A stretch of DNA of 64,000 bases from Falsiruegeria litorea R37 (GTDB lineage Bacteria > Pseudomonadota > Alphaproteobacteria > Rhodobacterales > Rhodobacteraceae), in NCBI RefSeq assembly GCF_900172225.1, contig NZ_FWFO01000001.1:124001-188000 (forward strand). The letters run 5' to 3'. Position numbers and translations under genes: made by a program. Of this stretch, positions 17,782-25,692 are shown piece by piece. The stretch's first letter is position 1. The number at the start of each line of letters is the position of its first letter. The notes beneath the pieces were generated by a model. That model did no database searches and was not told where the DNA came from. It saw nothing but the letters and a program-made list of their open reading frames with translations.

Positions 17782-19476
17782 TTGAAGATCGAATCCCAAG
17801 ACAAGAGAATTGATCAGCTTTTGAAGGGCAGCACATTTCTAATTCCAAGGTTCCAGAGGGCGTACTCTTGGGAGCCGGACCACGTCAACGAGTTTTGGTC
17901 AGACATCATCGAAAATCTGTCCGAGGCCTACTTTATCGGCTCTATGGTCGTGTATACGGTGGGTCGGTCTTCACTGGCTGTTGTGGATGGTCAGCAACGA
18001 TTGACAACGCTGACAATTCTTCTTTGCGCGATCCGCGAGGGCTTCAAATCACTAGATCAAATTGATCTTGCGGACGGATTGCAGGCATTTGTTGAGCAAA
18101 AGGACCGCGAAAACCAAACCGTCTACGTGCTGCAAACTGAGACATCATTTCCTTATCTTCAGGAGGAAATTCTGAAGAACGGCCCTGCAGAGGCTCCGTA
18201 TGAAATCGGGCGTGAAGAGGAGGCGATCCAAAAGGCGTTTGGAATATTTAATGAAAAAATCGGCCATGCGATCAGCGAATTTTTAGGCAACAAGGAACAG
18301 ACAAAAGACGAAAATGTGCAGGATGCAACAGATTGGCTGTCAAGGGTCAGGGATACAGTTTTTGATTTGAACGTTATTCTGGTCACGCTGGACAACGAAG
18401 ACGATGCGTACCTGATCTTTGAAACGTTGAATACGCGAGGAAAGGACCTCGCATTGTCAGATTTGCTTCGAAACCATTTTACAAAGTTTGTCAAACCCGA
18501 GGCTGGCGTTGATCAGTCGAAACTAAAGTGGGGTAAGGTTTTGGATACTATCTCGAGTGCTCCGATGCCTTTAGACCCAGACACCTTCATAGTTCACTCA
18601 TGGCAATCTAGATACGATTTTGTCACAAAGGCAAAGACATTCCAAAAGTTCAAAGAGGCAGTTACGAAGAAGAATGCAAAGGCACACCTGAATCGACTGC
18701 TGTCTGATTCTGATCTTTGGCGTTCGATTTTCGACACTGACTATGGGTGGGATAAGCCCGAAAAGGACGTTTCCCGCTCGCTGGCGGCAATGCGAACATT
18801 CAAAGTCGTTCAGCCGACGCCAGGAATGCTGTCACTGATCAGGGCATACAAGGATGGCGTGATCAAATACAAAGTGTTGCGTAATGCGCTGGCAAATATC
18901 GAAAAATTTCACTTTTCTTTCAACGCGGTGACATCTTCAAGGTCGTCTGGCGGCATTTCGGGTATGTACTCGTCGTTTGGCCGTCAGGTTTTTGCAGCCA
19001 GTGATAGCAACGAAGTTGGAAAGGCTATAGCTGACTTGGTTGGGAAGCTGCGGGAACGGGAAGTGCCGACCTCAGAGTTCGACGCGGGCTTCGAGCAAAT
19101 CATTTACACAAAGAGCCATTCCTCACAGAAGGCGCTTGTACAGTACGTTCTCAAAAAGGTCGCGCTGTTCGAAAGCCAGCCTTACATCGGCGAAACTGAT
19201 GATTTGACAATAGAACATCTACTGCCTCAATCGAGTGCAAAAGATGGGGAATCCGATGACCTAATTGGCCAGCTTGGGAACTTAATGCTGGTGGATTCGA
19301 AAACCAACGAGATGCTTTCCACCAACAAATTTAAACAGAAAAAGGAAATACTAAAGGAGCGCGGTTATAAGCTTCCTGACATATTGGAGGAAGTTGATAT
19401 GCTGGACTCGGATGTTATCCGCCTCAATACGATGCGGCTATCCGAGCTAGCCAGAACAAAAATCTGGAAGGTTTAG
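17782..19476 (+). CDS. GmrSD/DUF262-DUF1524 type restriction-like nuclease
   Basis: Protein of 564 residues with an N-terminal DUF262 domain (IPRFQRAYSW 21-30; VVDGQQRLTTL 67-77) and a C-terminal DUF1524 His-Asn nuclease-like domain (about 473-530: IEHLLPQ, then IGQLGNLMLVDSKTN). This fused architecture is that of GmrSD-type (type IV, modification-dependent) restriction enzymes, in which DUF262 binds and hydrolyses nucleotide and DUF1524 cuts DNA. The start is TTG 17782 with AAAGGCAG upstream. The gene is visibly AT-richer than its neighbours and stands alone between the ATPase and a tandem repeat, so it reads as anti-phage cargo. Target modification is not known. Confidence 0.84.
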   Translation: MKIESQDKRIDQLLKGSTFLIPRFQRAYSWEPDHVNEFWSDIIENLSEAYFIGSMVVYTVGRSSLAVVDGQQRLTTLTILLCAIREGFKSLDQIDLADGLQAFVEQKDRENQTVYVLQTETSFPYLQEEILKNGPAEAPYEIGREEEAIQKAFGIFNEKIGHAISEFLGNKEQTKDENVQDATDWLSRVRDTVFDLNVILVTLDNEDDAYLIFETLNTRGKDLALSDLLRNHFTKFVKPEAGVDQSKLKWGKVLDTISSAPMPLDPDTFIVHSWQSRYDFVTKAKTFQKFKEAVTKKNAKAHLNRLLSDSDLWRSIFDTDYGWDKPEKDVSRSLAAMRTFKVVQPTPGMLSLIRAYKDGVIKYKVLRNALANIEKFHFSFNAVTSSRSSGGISGMYSSFGRQVFAASDSNEVGKAIADLVGKLREREVPTSEFDAGFEQIIYTKSHSSQKALVQYVLKKVALFESQPYIGETDDLTIEHLLPQSSAKDGESDDLIGQLGNLMLVDSKTNEMLSTNKFKQKKEILKERGYKLPDILEEVDMLDSDVIRLNTMRLSELARTKIWKV

Positions 19477-19507
19477 TGTTTGCGTAGTGCAATCCTCTGC
19501 GCCACTC

Positions 19508-19624
19508 GCCTTGAGAGCCTTGAGAGCCTTGAGAGCCTTGAGAGCCTTGAGAGCCTTGAGAGCCTTGAGAGCCTTGAGAGCCTTGAGAGCCTTGAGAGCC
19601 TTGAGAGCCTTGAGAGCCTTGAGC
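19508..19624 (+). repeat. Thirteen 9-bp tandem repeats (GCCTTGAGA)
   Basis: Twelve perfect copies of GCCTTGAGA followed by one copy ending in C, without spacers, starting 32 bp after the nuclease stop. Because the unit is a multiple of three, one frame encodes Leu-Arg-Ala thirteen times, but that frame has no ribosome site and no other coding character. It is best read as a minisatellite. Confidence 0.97.
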
Positions 19625-20094
19625 GCCGGGCTTCGGGTCTTAACTAGCTCACAGGGCGGTCAAACCGAATGGGAAATAGGCCATGGTGCCTACCGTTCGG
19701 AAGGGGGACCTCAGGGGCATTGCAATTGCCACGCAGCAAGGAAATTGCGCCGCACTCTAAATGCTGGAAGTCATTCCTGCCGCCACTACCGGCCCAAACT
19801 CAGCACTTCAATCAGGTGAGTCGTTGAGGGACTCTCTGAGGGCGGGAACAATGCGCGGCGTGGGGGGTGCTCTAAAGGGCCTTGCGGTGCTCTGAGGTGC
19901 TTCTCTGCGGCTCAGGTGGCAAATTTCGCTTTGTGGCCCGACTATCTTTTAGGGTCTGGCCAAGGTGAACGCTTGTTCGCCCAGATTGTTCGAGGCCAGT
20001 GTGGTGTTCCGGCGTCGCTGGATCAGGCGATATGGACCATTGGGTTGTTAGTAGCATTTGAAAATGAGACAGAGGCAAGTCCTTGGGGTGTAGA

Positions 20095-20139
20095 ACGGGA
20101 CAGGAGGGCACCCCCCTACGGGGGGTGTCCCTCTCCCGT
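20095..20139. repeat. Long imperfect hairpin in the element's gene-free region
   Basis: Core stem CACCCCCC (20109-20116), loop TAC, GGGGGGTG (20120-20127); outer arms ACGGGA (20095-20100) and TCCCGT (20134-20139) also pair, with mismatches between. No T-run follows, so a simple terminator is unlikely. It may be a structured RNA or protein-binding site. Confidence 0.6.
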
Positions 20140-20593
20140 GTCCCATCCCACTATCACCGAGACAGGTCGAGACAAGGTGGGACTGGCGACTTTGTCTCAA
20201 TTGTGGAGCTAACAACGGTGTCCGCGCCTTTGATTTCACTTCTCCGGCTTCTGAGAGCAAAGCCAAGCACGAGAGGTAAATTTGCATCTGAGCAGACAGG
20301 CGATTTGTTCACGACGCATTTTGGGGGTGCCATCCGATGGGGGTGGAGGAGCTGGGGGGGTATTTTGCCGTTATCAAATTTTTGGGTCGCACTTTTAATC
20401 CGAGTGAGCATCTTGGGTCCTTCCGGTGACATTGCATCATGCGGGTAATTCGCGCCGCATGTAAGTTCTGTATTTGAGGTAAAATAATACCTGCAGGTTT
20501 GGGTTGTTGTTGTTTTTTAAAGGCTTGATTGTTTAGCCCGAAAAGCGATGCGCATCGCGAGTCCGGAAGGTGCTGGTTCAAGGAATAAACCAT

Positions 20594-20940
20594 TTGGGAT
20601 TAACAAGCCTGATCTGGGACTAGTTGGGATTAGTGGAATTTGCTAATCCCAACTTCAACTTGCTGTTTTTGCATCACTTTTCCTCGTATTTTCCCCATTT
20701 GGGACTAAGGGACTAGTAATCCCCTTAATGTGAAGAAAACCGAAAGTTATACATGATCTTTTCGCTTGTGTATTATTGGCGCTCGCCCATAGAGAGCCCC
20801 GGAATACTAGTCCCAATGATCCCTTAATCCCAGATTGCAACTTAAGTTATTGATATTACAAGTTTTCTCCAAGAAGCCCTTGATTTCGCTAGTCCCAGCC
20901 TAGTCCCAAATCGGCACCGCTAGTCCCAACTTGGGATCAA
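20594..20940. repeat. Iteron-like array TTGGGAYTAG, candidate replication origin
   Basis: Thirteen sites related to TTGGGAYTAG. On the left they mostly read forward (20594, 20614, 20624, reverse at 20643, then 20699, 20707), and on the right mostly reverse as CTAGTCCCAA or close variants (20717, 20807, 20824, 20889, 20900, 20920), with a last forward TTGGGATCAA at 20931. The middle (about 20725-20806) is AT-rich and has few sites. Repeats flanking an AT-rich core are the layout of iteron origins in plasmids and phage satellites. The partner could be the RepA-like ATPase or another element protein. Confidence 0.65.
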
Positions 20941-21047
20941 CAGCCGCTAAAAATCCTGCATTCATGCCGTGGTCCGAGTGCGCCCGAAGCAATTCTTCCC
21001 CCTTCATCGAAAGAGTTTGCCGCCGCTAGGCGGCCAATGCACCGCGA

Positions 21048-21299
21048 CTATGCGCCAGTGAGGCGAATGCCAGCACCTCCGCCGTTTGGATGAATGAATT
21101 CAATGCCCGCCGCCACAAGCGCCGCTTGAACCGCTGCCACGTTATTCGCCAGCCCTGTTGCTTCACCGGGGCTAGCTTCCATCCGGCGAAGTGTCGGCAC
21201 CGAGATGTTTGCCGCATCCGCTAAATCCGGCTGCGACATGCCAATTAGAGTTCGTGCTGCAGCGATCTGCCTGCCTGTCGGATGATATTTTTCGCTCAC
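21048..21299 (-). CDS. XRE-type helix-turn-helix repressor
   Basis: Protein of 83 residues with one Cro/C1-type helix-turn-helix: QIAAARTLIGMSQPDLADAA followed by the recognition helix NISVPTLRRMEAS. A short C-terminal tail has no other domain. It is the only minus-strand gene of the element and is divergent from the rightward operon, with palindromic TGATCT/AGATCA sites in between. By analogy with cI/C proteins it should repress the rightward genes and itself. Confidence 0.85.
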   Translation of the reverse strand: MSEKYHPTGRQIAAARTLIGMSQPDLADAANISVPTLRRMEASPGEATGLANNVAAVQAALVAAGIEFIHPNGGGAGIRLTGA

Positions 21300-21337
21300 T
21301 TTGATCTTTTCCTATTGATCTTAGATCATTTTGATCT
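21299..21337. promoter_or_regulatory. Putative XRE operator sites between divergent promoters
   Basis: The perfect palindrome TGATCT-T-AGATCA lies at 21316-21328, with further copies of TTGATCT at 21301-21307 and 21331-21337. The three half-sites recur about every 15 bp directly upstream of the repressor start, as expected for cooperative autoregulation. Confidence 0.65.
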
Positions 21338-21412
21338 AATCCTGTCAGTGTGACCCAAAGGTATCACCTTTTAAGGTTCGCGACAACAAACAACAAACCA
21401 AGGAACTTCGCT

Positions 21413-21610
21413 ATGACCTATCATCCTGAGCTTGAATTTGCCTCTTCTGCGGAACGCCTCAAAACCCTCGCCAACCTTGTGGAGTTGGCCCTGTACGCCC
21501 CTGAGGGCGAGGTAACGTTTGAAGGGCGAGCGGCACTTCAACGGGCCGCAAGAGAGATTGTCATTTTGGCCGATGAAGTCACTGGTGTCGTGGGTATCGT
21601 CCCAAACTAA
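21413..21610 (+). CDS. Small unknown element protein
   Basis: Protein of 65 residues, mostly helical (ERLKTLANLVELAL, ALQRAAREIVILADEV). ATG 21413 follows AAGGAA at 21401-21406. No family recognised. It is the first gene to the right of the XRE operators, in the position of cro in lambda-like switches, but shows no helix-turn-helix I can recognise. Confidence 0.7.
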   Translation: MTYHPELEFASSAERLKTLANLVELALYAPEGEVTFEGRAALQRAAREIVILADEVTGVVGIVPN

Positions 21611-21629
21611 TCTCTGAAAACGGAAAGGC

Positions 21630-21681
21630 GTCACTTGACACCTTTTTGATCAAGCCCTATCTAAAGAGTGTCAAGTGACAC
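21630..21681. promoter_or_regulatory. Paired palindromic operators upstream of the 21699 gene
   Basis: GTCACTTGACAC (21630-21641) and GTGTCAAGTGACAC (21668-21681) are inverted copies; each is itself a near-perfect palindrome with a 2-base centre. Both are followed by CTTTTTGA-like bases. The second ends 17 bp before the start at 21699, so binding there would block translation start or transcription of the capsid operon. Confidence 0.6.
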
Positions 21682-21698
21682 TTTTTGAGGAAAAACCC

Positions 21699-22283
21699 AT
21701 GAGACTAAATGAACTTTTGAGCTGCGTGCGCTTGGATGCAGCACAGTTCAAAAACTACAAGCGGCGAGATCAACTTCCTTTTATGGATCGAGAACAGTTT
21801 TCCGTTCCGCCCGGTGAAAAGCTTCATTCGCGTTGGACGGACTACACGCTTGAAGACGCTCTGAGGCTTCAAGTGATGGTGAATTTGTCGGAGTACAAAT
21901 CTCCCGACAAGGCCAAAGAGCCTGAAATCAGCAAACGGTATGATGGCTTGCCACCTATGGCCGCGTCAGCGATTGCTCAAAATAGCATCCTTAACGCGTG
22001 CGCGAAGTATGATGGTGGCTTGGCCGGAATTCTGGCTCAATCAAATGACACTTGGCACGTGACAACAGTTGATGCGACTATGCATCAAGGTGAGCTCTGG
22101 TATGGCTCGGAACACTTCGCTGGATCGCTTGTTGAATGTGCCGAGAGAATTGAAGATCGGAAAGAACACCAAGTTCGTGCGATCCTGTTCAATGTCACTA
22201 GCGTATTGCGTGGAGTGATTGAGGCGGGGAAACAATCGCAGGTTTCCGATGTTCTCGACTTTGCTGAGAAGCACGATGCATGA
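21699..22283 (+). CDS. Unknown element protein, possible regulator upstream of the capsid gene
   Basis: Protein of 194 residues from ATG 21699, preceded by TTTGAGGAAA. The N-terminus (MRLNELLSCVRLDAAQFKNY) has the look of a helix-turn-helix of the MerR/phage-regulator kind, but this is weak. The rest is not recognised. It overlaps the protease-capsid gene by 8 bp, so both are translated together. The palindromes just upstream make autoregulation plausible. Confidence 0.65.
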   Translation: MRLNELLSCVRLDAAQFKNYKRRDQLPFMDREQFSVPPGEKLHSRWTDYTLEDALRLQVMVNLSEYKSPDKAKEPEISKRYDGLPPMAASAIAQNSILNACAKYDGGLAGILAQSNDTWHVTTVDATMHQGELWYGSEHFAGSLVECAERIEDRKEHQVRAILFNVTSVLRGVIEAGKQSQVSDVLDFAEKHDA

Positions 22284-24267
22284 ACTAGCCCTAAATGGCG
22301 TCGTCGGCATCGACTTTGACGCTGAAACTGTATCCGACGCTCTCGCATTGCTTTCAGGCCCTATCCGCATCCGTTTGAACTCTGGCGGCGGCATTGCCTT
22401 TGACGGAACTGCTATCCACTCGGTTCTTTCTGATTATCCCGGCCATAAGACGATCATCGTTCAGGGCATCGCCGCAAGTGCGGCTTCGGTGATCATGATG
22501 GCTGGCGACCGGATCGAAATGTCCGCCGGATCGGTTCTAATGATCCACGATCCCTCACAGGACATTACTAGCTATCGCGGCACCAGTGGGGAGCACCGGC
22601 GGGTTGCGGATAGTCTGGACAAGATTTCTGACGCGGTAGCGCAAATCTATGCACAACGGTCAGGCAAGCCGATCAGCGAAATCCGCCAAATCATGACTGC
22701 TGAGAGCTGGTTCACGCCGGAAGAGGCGGTCGCGGCAGGCTTCGCAAACGTTGCGTTGCCCGATGGCGAACAAACGAGCCCGGCGGAATTTGATTACCGG
22801 GCCTATGCACACTCCCCTTCAAACCTGATCCAAATGTCAGTTCAAAACCATTGGATCAACGACTTTTCAAAGGCAAAAATAATGGCAAACCAATCGACAG
22901 TTCAAACTGAAACCCCCGAAACCACGGCAACGCCCCCCAGCCTTTCGCCGGTAATGGGCGCAGCGGACCGTAGCGACCCCCGCAAAGAACTCAAACGTGT
23001 AACAGCGCTTACAAACTTGGCAATGCAGCCGCTTGCACAGCGTGTAGATGCGCAATCCCGGCTAGAGGGGTGGATCAATGAGGGCGTAACTTTCGAAGCC
23101 GCCCAAACATTTGTACTGAGCGAACTTGCAGCGCAGTCCGCCCCTGTCACGCGCCGCACGTCTGATGAATCTTATTATGGCCGAAATTCAGTCGGCCACT
23201 CTTGGGATAGCGGTGATGGCTTCGCCCGCAAGGTTGCCGATGGCATCTACTCGCGCGTGAACCGGGCGCATGAGCCGACAATGGGCCGTGAGTTTGCGGG
23301 CGCATCGCTGTCGGAGATCGCTGACATCTGTTTGCAGCAAAACGGCAAAAGCACCGCTATGGCCTCTGTCGCCTCACGGGTGGAGATGGCGCTGCATGGA
23401 ACCAGCGACTTCCCCAACATCCTGCGGGATGTGGGCAACATGTCCTTGTCGAGCGCTTATGAGGCTTCGCAATCGGCCATCAAACAGACCAGCCGCGAAA
23501 TCGCCGCGTCCAATTTTCGGGCGCTGCATTCCGTCAAAGTTTCCGCTGGCCCTGATCTTGAGGAAGTGAATGAGCAAGGCGAATTCAAGGCCGGGACGAT
23601 TGAGGAAGGCGACGAAACCTTTGCGGTGAAAACCTATGGCAAAATTTTCGGGATCACGCGCCAAGCCATCGTGAATGATGATCTCGACGTGTTTTCGAAC
23701 ATGTTCCCGCTGCTGGGCCAAGGTGCGGCCAATACTGAGGCCAAACTGTTCGCCGGGCTGCTGGAAGAAAACGCGGGGCTCGGGCCTAAGCTTTCGGATG
23801 GCAAAACCCTGTTCCATGCGGATCACGGGAACCTTGCGCAAGCGTCGGCAACCCTGTCAGTCGCTAGCCTTGGCACCGCTCGGGTCGCAATGCGCCGCCA
23901 GACCGGCATTGCGGGTGAGGCAATCAATGTGGTCCCGACATTCCTTGTGGTGCCGCCTGAGCTGGAAACGCTCGCTGAGCAAGTCCTAACCGAAATCGCG
24001 GCAAGCGAGGTGGTAAATGCTAACCCGTTCGCTGGCAAGCTGAAACTGCTCGTAGAGCCCCGCCTGACCAGCGCAAGCGCATGGTATGTGTGCGCGGCCC
24101 CCGGTGCTCCCGATGGTTTGCAGCACGCCTACCTTGACGGTGTGGCTGGGCCTCAGCTTTTTACGCGCGAGGGCTTCGAGGTGGATGGCATCGAATACAA
24201 AGTCCGCATGGATTTCGGCGCGGGCTTCACCGATCATCGCGGCTGGTACATGAGCCCATCCGCATAA
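22276..24267 (+). CDS. Fused ClpP-type prohead protease and Mu gpT-like major capsid protein
   Basis: Protein of 663 residues with two parts. Residues 1-190 form a ClpP-like head-maturation protease: GIAASAASV with the nucleophile Ser68, and MIHDPS with His91, in ClpP order. Residues about 280-663 match the Mu-like gpT/major capsid class (TYGKIFGITRQAIVNDDL, LFHADHGNLA). Such fusions are known in phages, where the protease trims the shell protein during assembly. The ATG at 22276 is inside the end of the previous gene (8 bp overlap). It is the only virion gene of the element; there is no scaffold, portal, terminase or tail gene. Confidence 0.87.
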   Translation: MHELALNGVVGIDFDAETVSDALALLSGPIRIRLNSGGGIAFDGTAIHSVLSDYPGHKTIIVQGIAASAASVIMMAGDRIEMSAGSVLMIHDPSQDITSYRGTSGEHRRVADSLDKISDAVAQIYAQRSGKPISEIRQIMTAESWFTPEEAVAAGFANVALPDGEQTSPAEFDYRAYAHSPSNLIQMSVQNHWINDFSKAKIMANQSTVQTETPETTATPPSLSPVMGAADRSDPRKELKRVTALTNLAMQPLAQRVDAQSRLEGWINEGVTFEAAQTFVLSELAAQSAPVTRRTSDESYYGRNSVGHSWDSGDGFARKVADGIYSRVNRAHEPTMGREFAGASLSEIADICLQQNGKSTAMASVASRVEMALHGTSDFPNILRDVGNMSLSSAYEASQSAIKQTSREIAASNFRALHSVKVSAGPDLEEVNEQGEFKAGTIEEGDETFAVKTYGKIFGITRQAIVNDDLDVFSNMFPLLGQGAANTEAKLFAGLLEENAGLGPKLSDGKTLFHADHGNLAQASATLSVASLGTARVAMRRQTGIAGEAINVVPTFLVVPPELETLAEQVLTEIAASEVVNANPFAGKLKLLVEPRLTSASAWYVCAAPGAPDGLQHAYLDGVAGPQLFTREGFEVDGIEYKVRMDFGAGFTDHRGWYMSPSA

Positions 24268-24427
24268 GCAAAGGGCGCTGTGAGCTGCGCCCTTATCAAA
24301 CGTGTGGCGAGGTTTGGTTGTGCCTGATGCCACATGTAGCGGGATGTCTGGCTGTCGACATGCCAGCATCCTTGACGGCCCCGGTGAGGTTTTTTCCTTT
24401 TCCTCGCCGGGGCATATCCACCGGGGA

Positions 24428-24664
24428 ATGAAGTTGTCCAGTAACCCAATTCAATCCAGTATTCCCGCGATTTGCGTCAGCAAGTCCAGCGCCGCCGCCA
24501 TGCTCAACCTGTCGCCCGGCAAGTTTTCTGAGCTTGTCGAAACCGGTGCAATGCCGAAACCGCGTTGTGTGGGTTCTCGTCGCCTCTGGTTGGTGACTGA
24601 GCTTTACACCTGCGCGGCCGCACTGCCCTCACAGGATGAGGAAGACACTTGGGGCGATCTCTGA
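24428..24664 (+). CDS. Excisionase/AlpA-like helix-turn-helix protein
   Basis: Protein of 78 residues. Residues 16-60 (VSKSSAAAMLNLSPGKFSEL, then GAMPKPRCVGSRRLW) fit the MerR-like winged helix-turn-helix of excisionases and AlpA regulators. Its stop and the integrase start overlap as TGATG (24662-24666), the usual xis-int layout. It probably directs excision or controls integrase expression. Confidence 0.78.
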   Translation: MKLSSNPIQSSIPAICVSKSSAAAMLNLSPGKFSELVETGAMPKPRCVGSRRLWLVTELYTCAAALPSQDEEDTWGDL

Positions 24665-25624
24665 TGTCTCGTCGGATCAAACGCGAGTTTCCGGGCATTA
24701 CCGCATACTTTGATCGCCACCAAAAGCGCCGCTACCGGTTTCGCAAAAAGGGTTTCTCGACTGAAATTCACGGCGAGTATGGCTCGAATGAGTTCCGTCG
24801 AAATTATGAGAGGGCCCTGAGCGGCTACAAGTCGCAAGAGATTGGCGGACAGGGCACCAAACGAGGCACCGTCAATGCGCTTGCCGTTTCGTACTACAAA
24901 AGCCCTGAATTTGTGTCGCTGAAAGACAGCACCAAATCAACCTATCGGCGGGAAATCGAGCGATTGCGAGAGGATCATGGCCATAGGCTTGTGAAGCAAA
25001 TGAAGCGGCAACATGTGATCAAGTTGCTGGAACCGCTGACAGATCGGCCATCCGCGCGCAACAATCGCCTGCGGATGCTCAAGATGCTCTTGAACCACGC
25101 TGTTGAGATCGGGTGGCGAACATCCAATCCAACGGCTGGGATCAAGAAAATGCGGACCAACAAGCAAGGGTTCCACACTTGGACAGAGGATGAGCTGCAA
25201 AAGTTCTTTGAGTATCACAAGGCGGGCTCTGTGGCGCATACAGCGGTCACGCTGATGCTGTACACCGCCTGCGCACGGTCTGATGTCGTCAAGCTCGGGT
25301 GGCAGAACCTCAAGGGTGATCGGCTGGCCGATCACGGCTTTGAAAAGCTAATCAAGAACGAACTACGTCATTGAATGGGCAGGCGGCCCGGTAAAGTCCA
25401 TCAAGAAGGGCTTCAAGGCGGCCGCAGTCGATGCTGGATTGCTAGATGTCTCGCCTCACGTGCTACGGCACACGGCCGCTGTTCACATGGCCGAGGCAGG
25501 CATAGCCATAGAGGAGATCGCCCAGTTTCTCGGCCATTCGGATCCGCGGATCACGGCGTCCGTCTATGCGCGCTACAGTCCGGAACACCTCCGCAAGGTC
25601 GCTAGCGCGTTGGAGTTTGACTAG
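24664..25624 (+). pseudogene. int: Tyrosine recombinase integrase, frameshifted and internally deleted
   Basis: The first frame (24664-25374) has an arm-binding/core N-terminus and the first catalytic arginine in TACARSDVVKL, then stops. The second frame, shifted, gives VIEWAGGPVKSIKKGF from about 25365 and then HVLRHTAAVHM (His-x-x-Arg) and ARYSPEHL with the nucleophile tyrosine, ending at 25624. Arginine and HxxR are only about 60 codons apart, against roughly 95 in XerD, so about 35 residues including the beta-hairpin lysine are missing at the junction. The two halves also look like different integrase subfamilies, so this may be a recombinant of two successive integrases at the same tRNA. 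Confidence 0.82.
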
Positions 25625-25663
25625 GCTCAGGTTCAATGAACCTCGGAGCACTGTCTTAAACAC

Positions 25664-25686
25664 AAAAAGGCGCCCTTGGGCGCCTT
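25664..25686 (-). terminator. Rho-independent terminator of tRNA-Pro
   Basis: AAGGCGCCC (25667-25675), loop TT, GGGCGCCTT (25678-25686); read on the minus strand the stem is followed by TTTTT. It lies 7 bp past the tRNA 3' end on the element side of the attachment core, so the element brings its own terminator for the tRNA. Confidence 0.85.
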
Positions 25687-25692
25687 AATTTA

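Larger units (their letters stand above)
19477..21047. other. 1.57 kb gene-free region of the element with repeats
   Basis: No supported gene in either strand. It holds a 9-bp tandem array (19508-19624), an imperfect 45-base hairpin (20095-20139), homopolymer-rich sequence near 20500, and a cluster of inverted and direct 10-bp sites (20594-20940) around AT-rich DNA. Frames across it either encode only the repeat or lack start signals. The layout is that of a regulatory or replication-origin region. Confidence 0.65.

Noticed and set aside
19508-19624. CRISPR array
   Set aside because: Units are 9 bp and directly joined with no unique spacers; no cas genes nearby.
19487-19819. Open frame encoding a Leu-Arg-Ala repeat protein across the 9-bp array
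   Set aside because: The frame exists only because the unit is 9 bp; no ribosome site, no conserved sequence outside the repeat.
20083-20448. 121-codon frame in the element's gene-free region
   Set aside because: It reads through the hairpin, has no ribosome site and a composition like random sequence.
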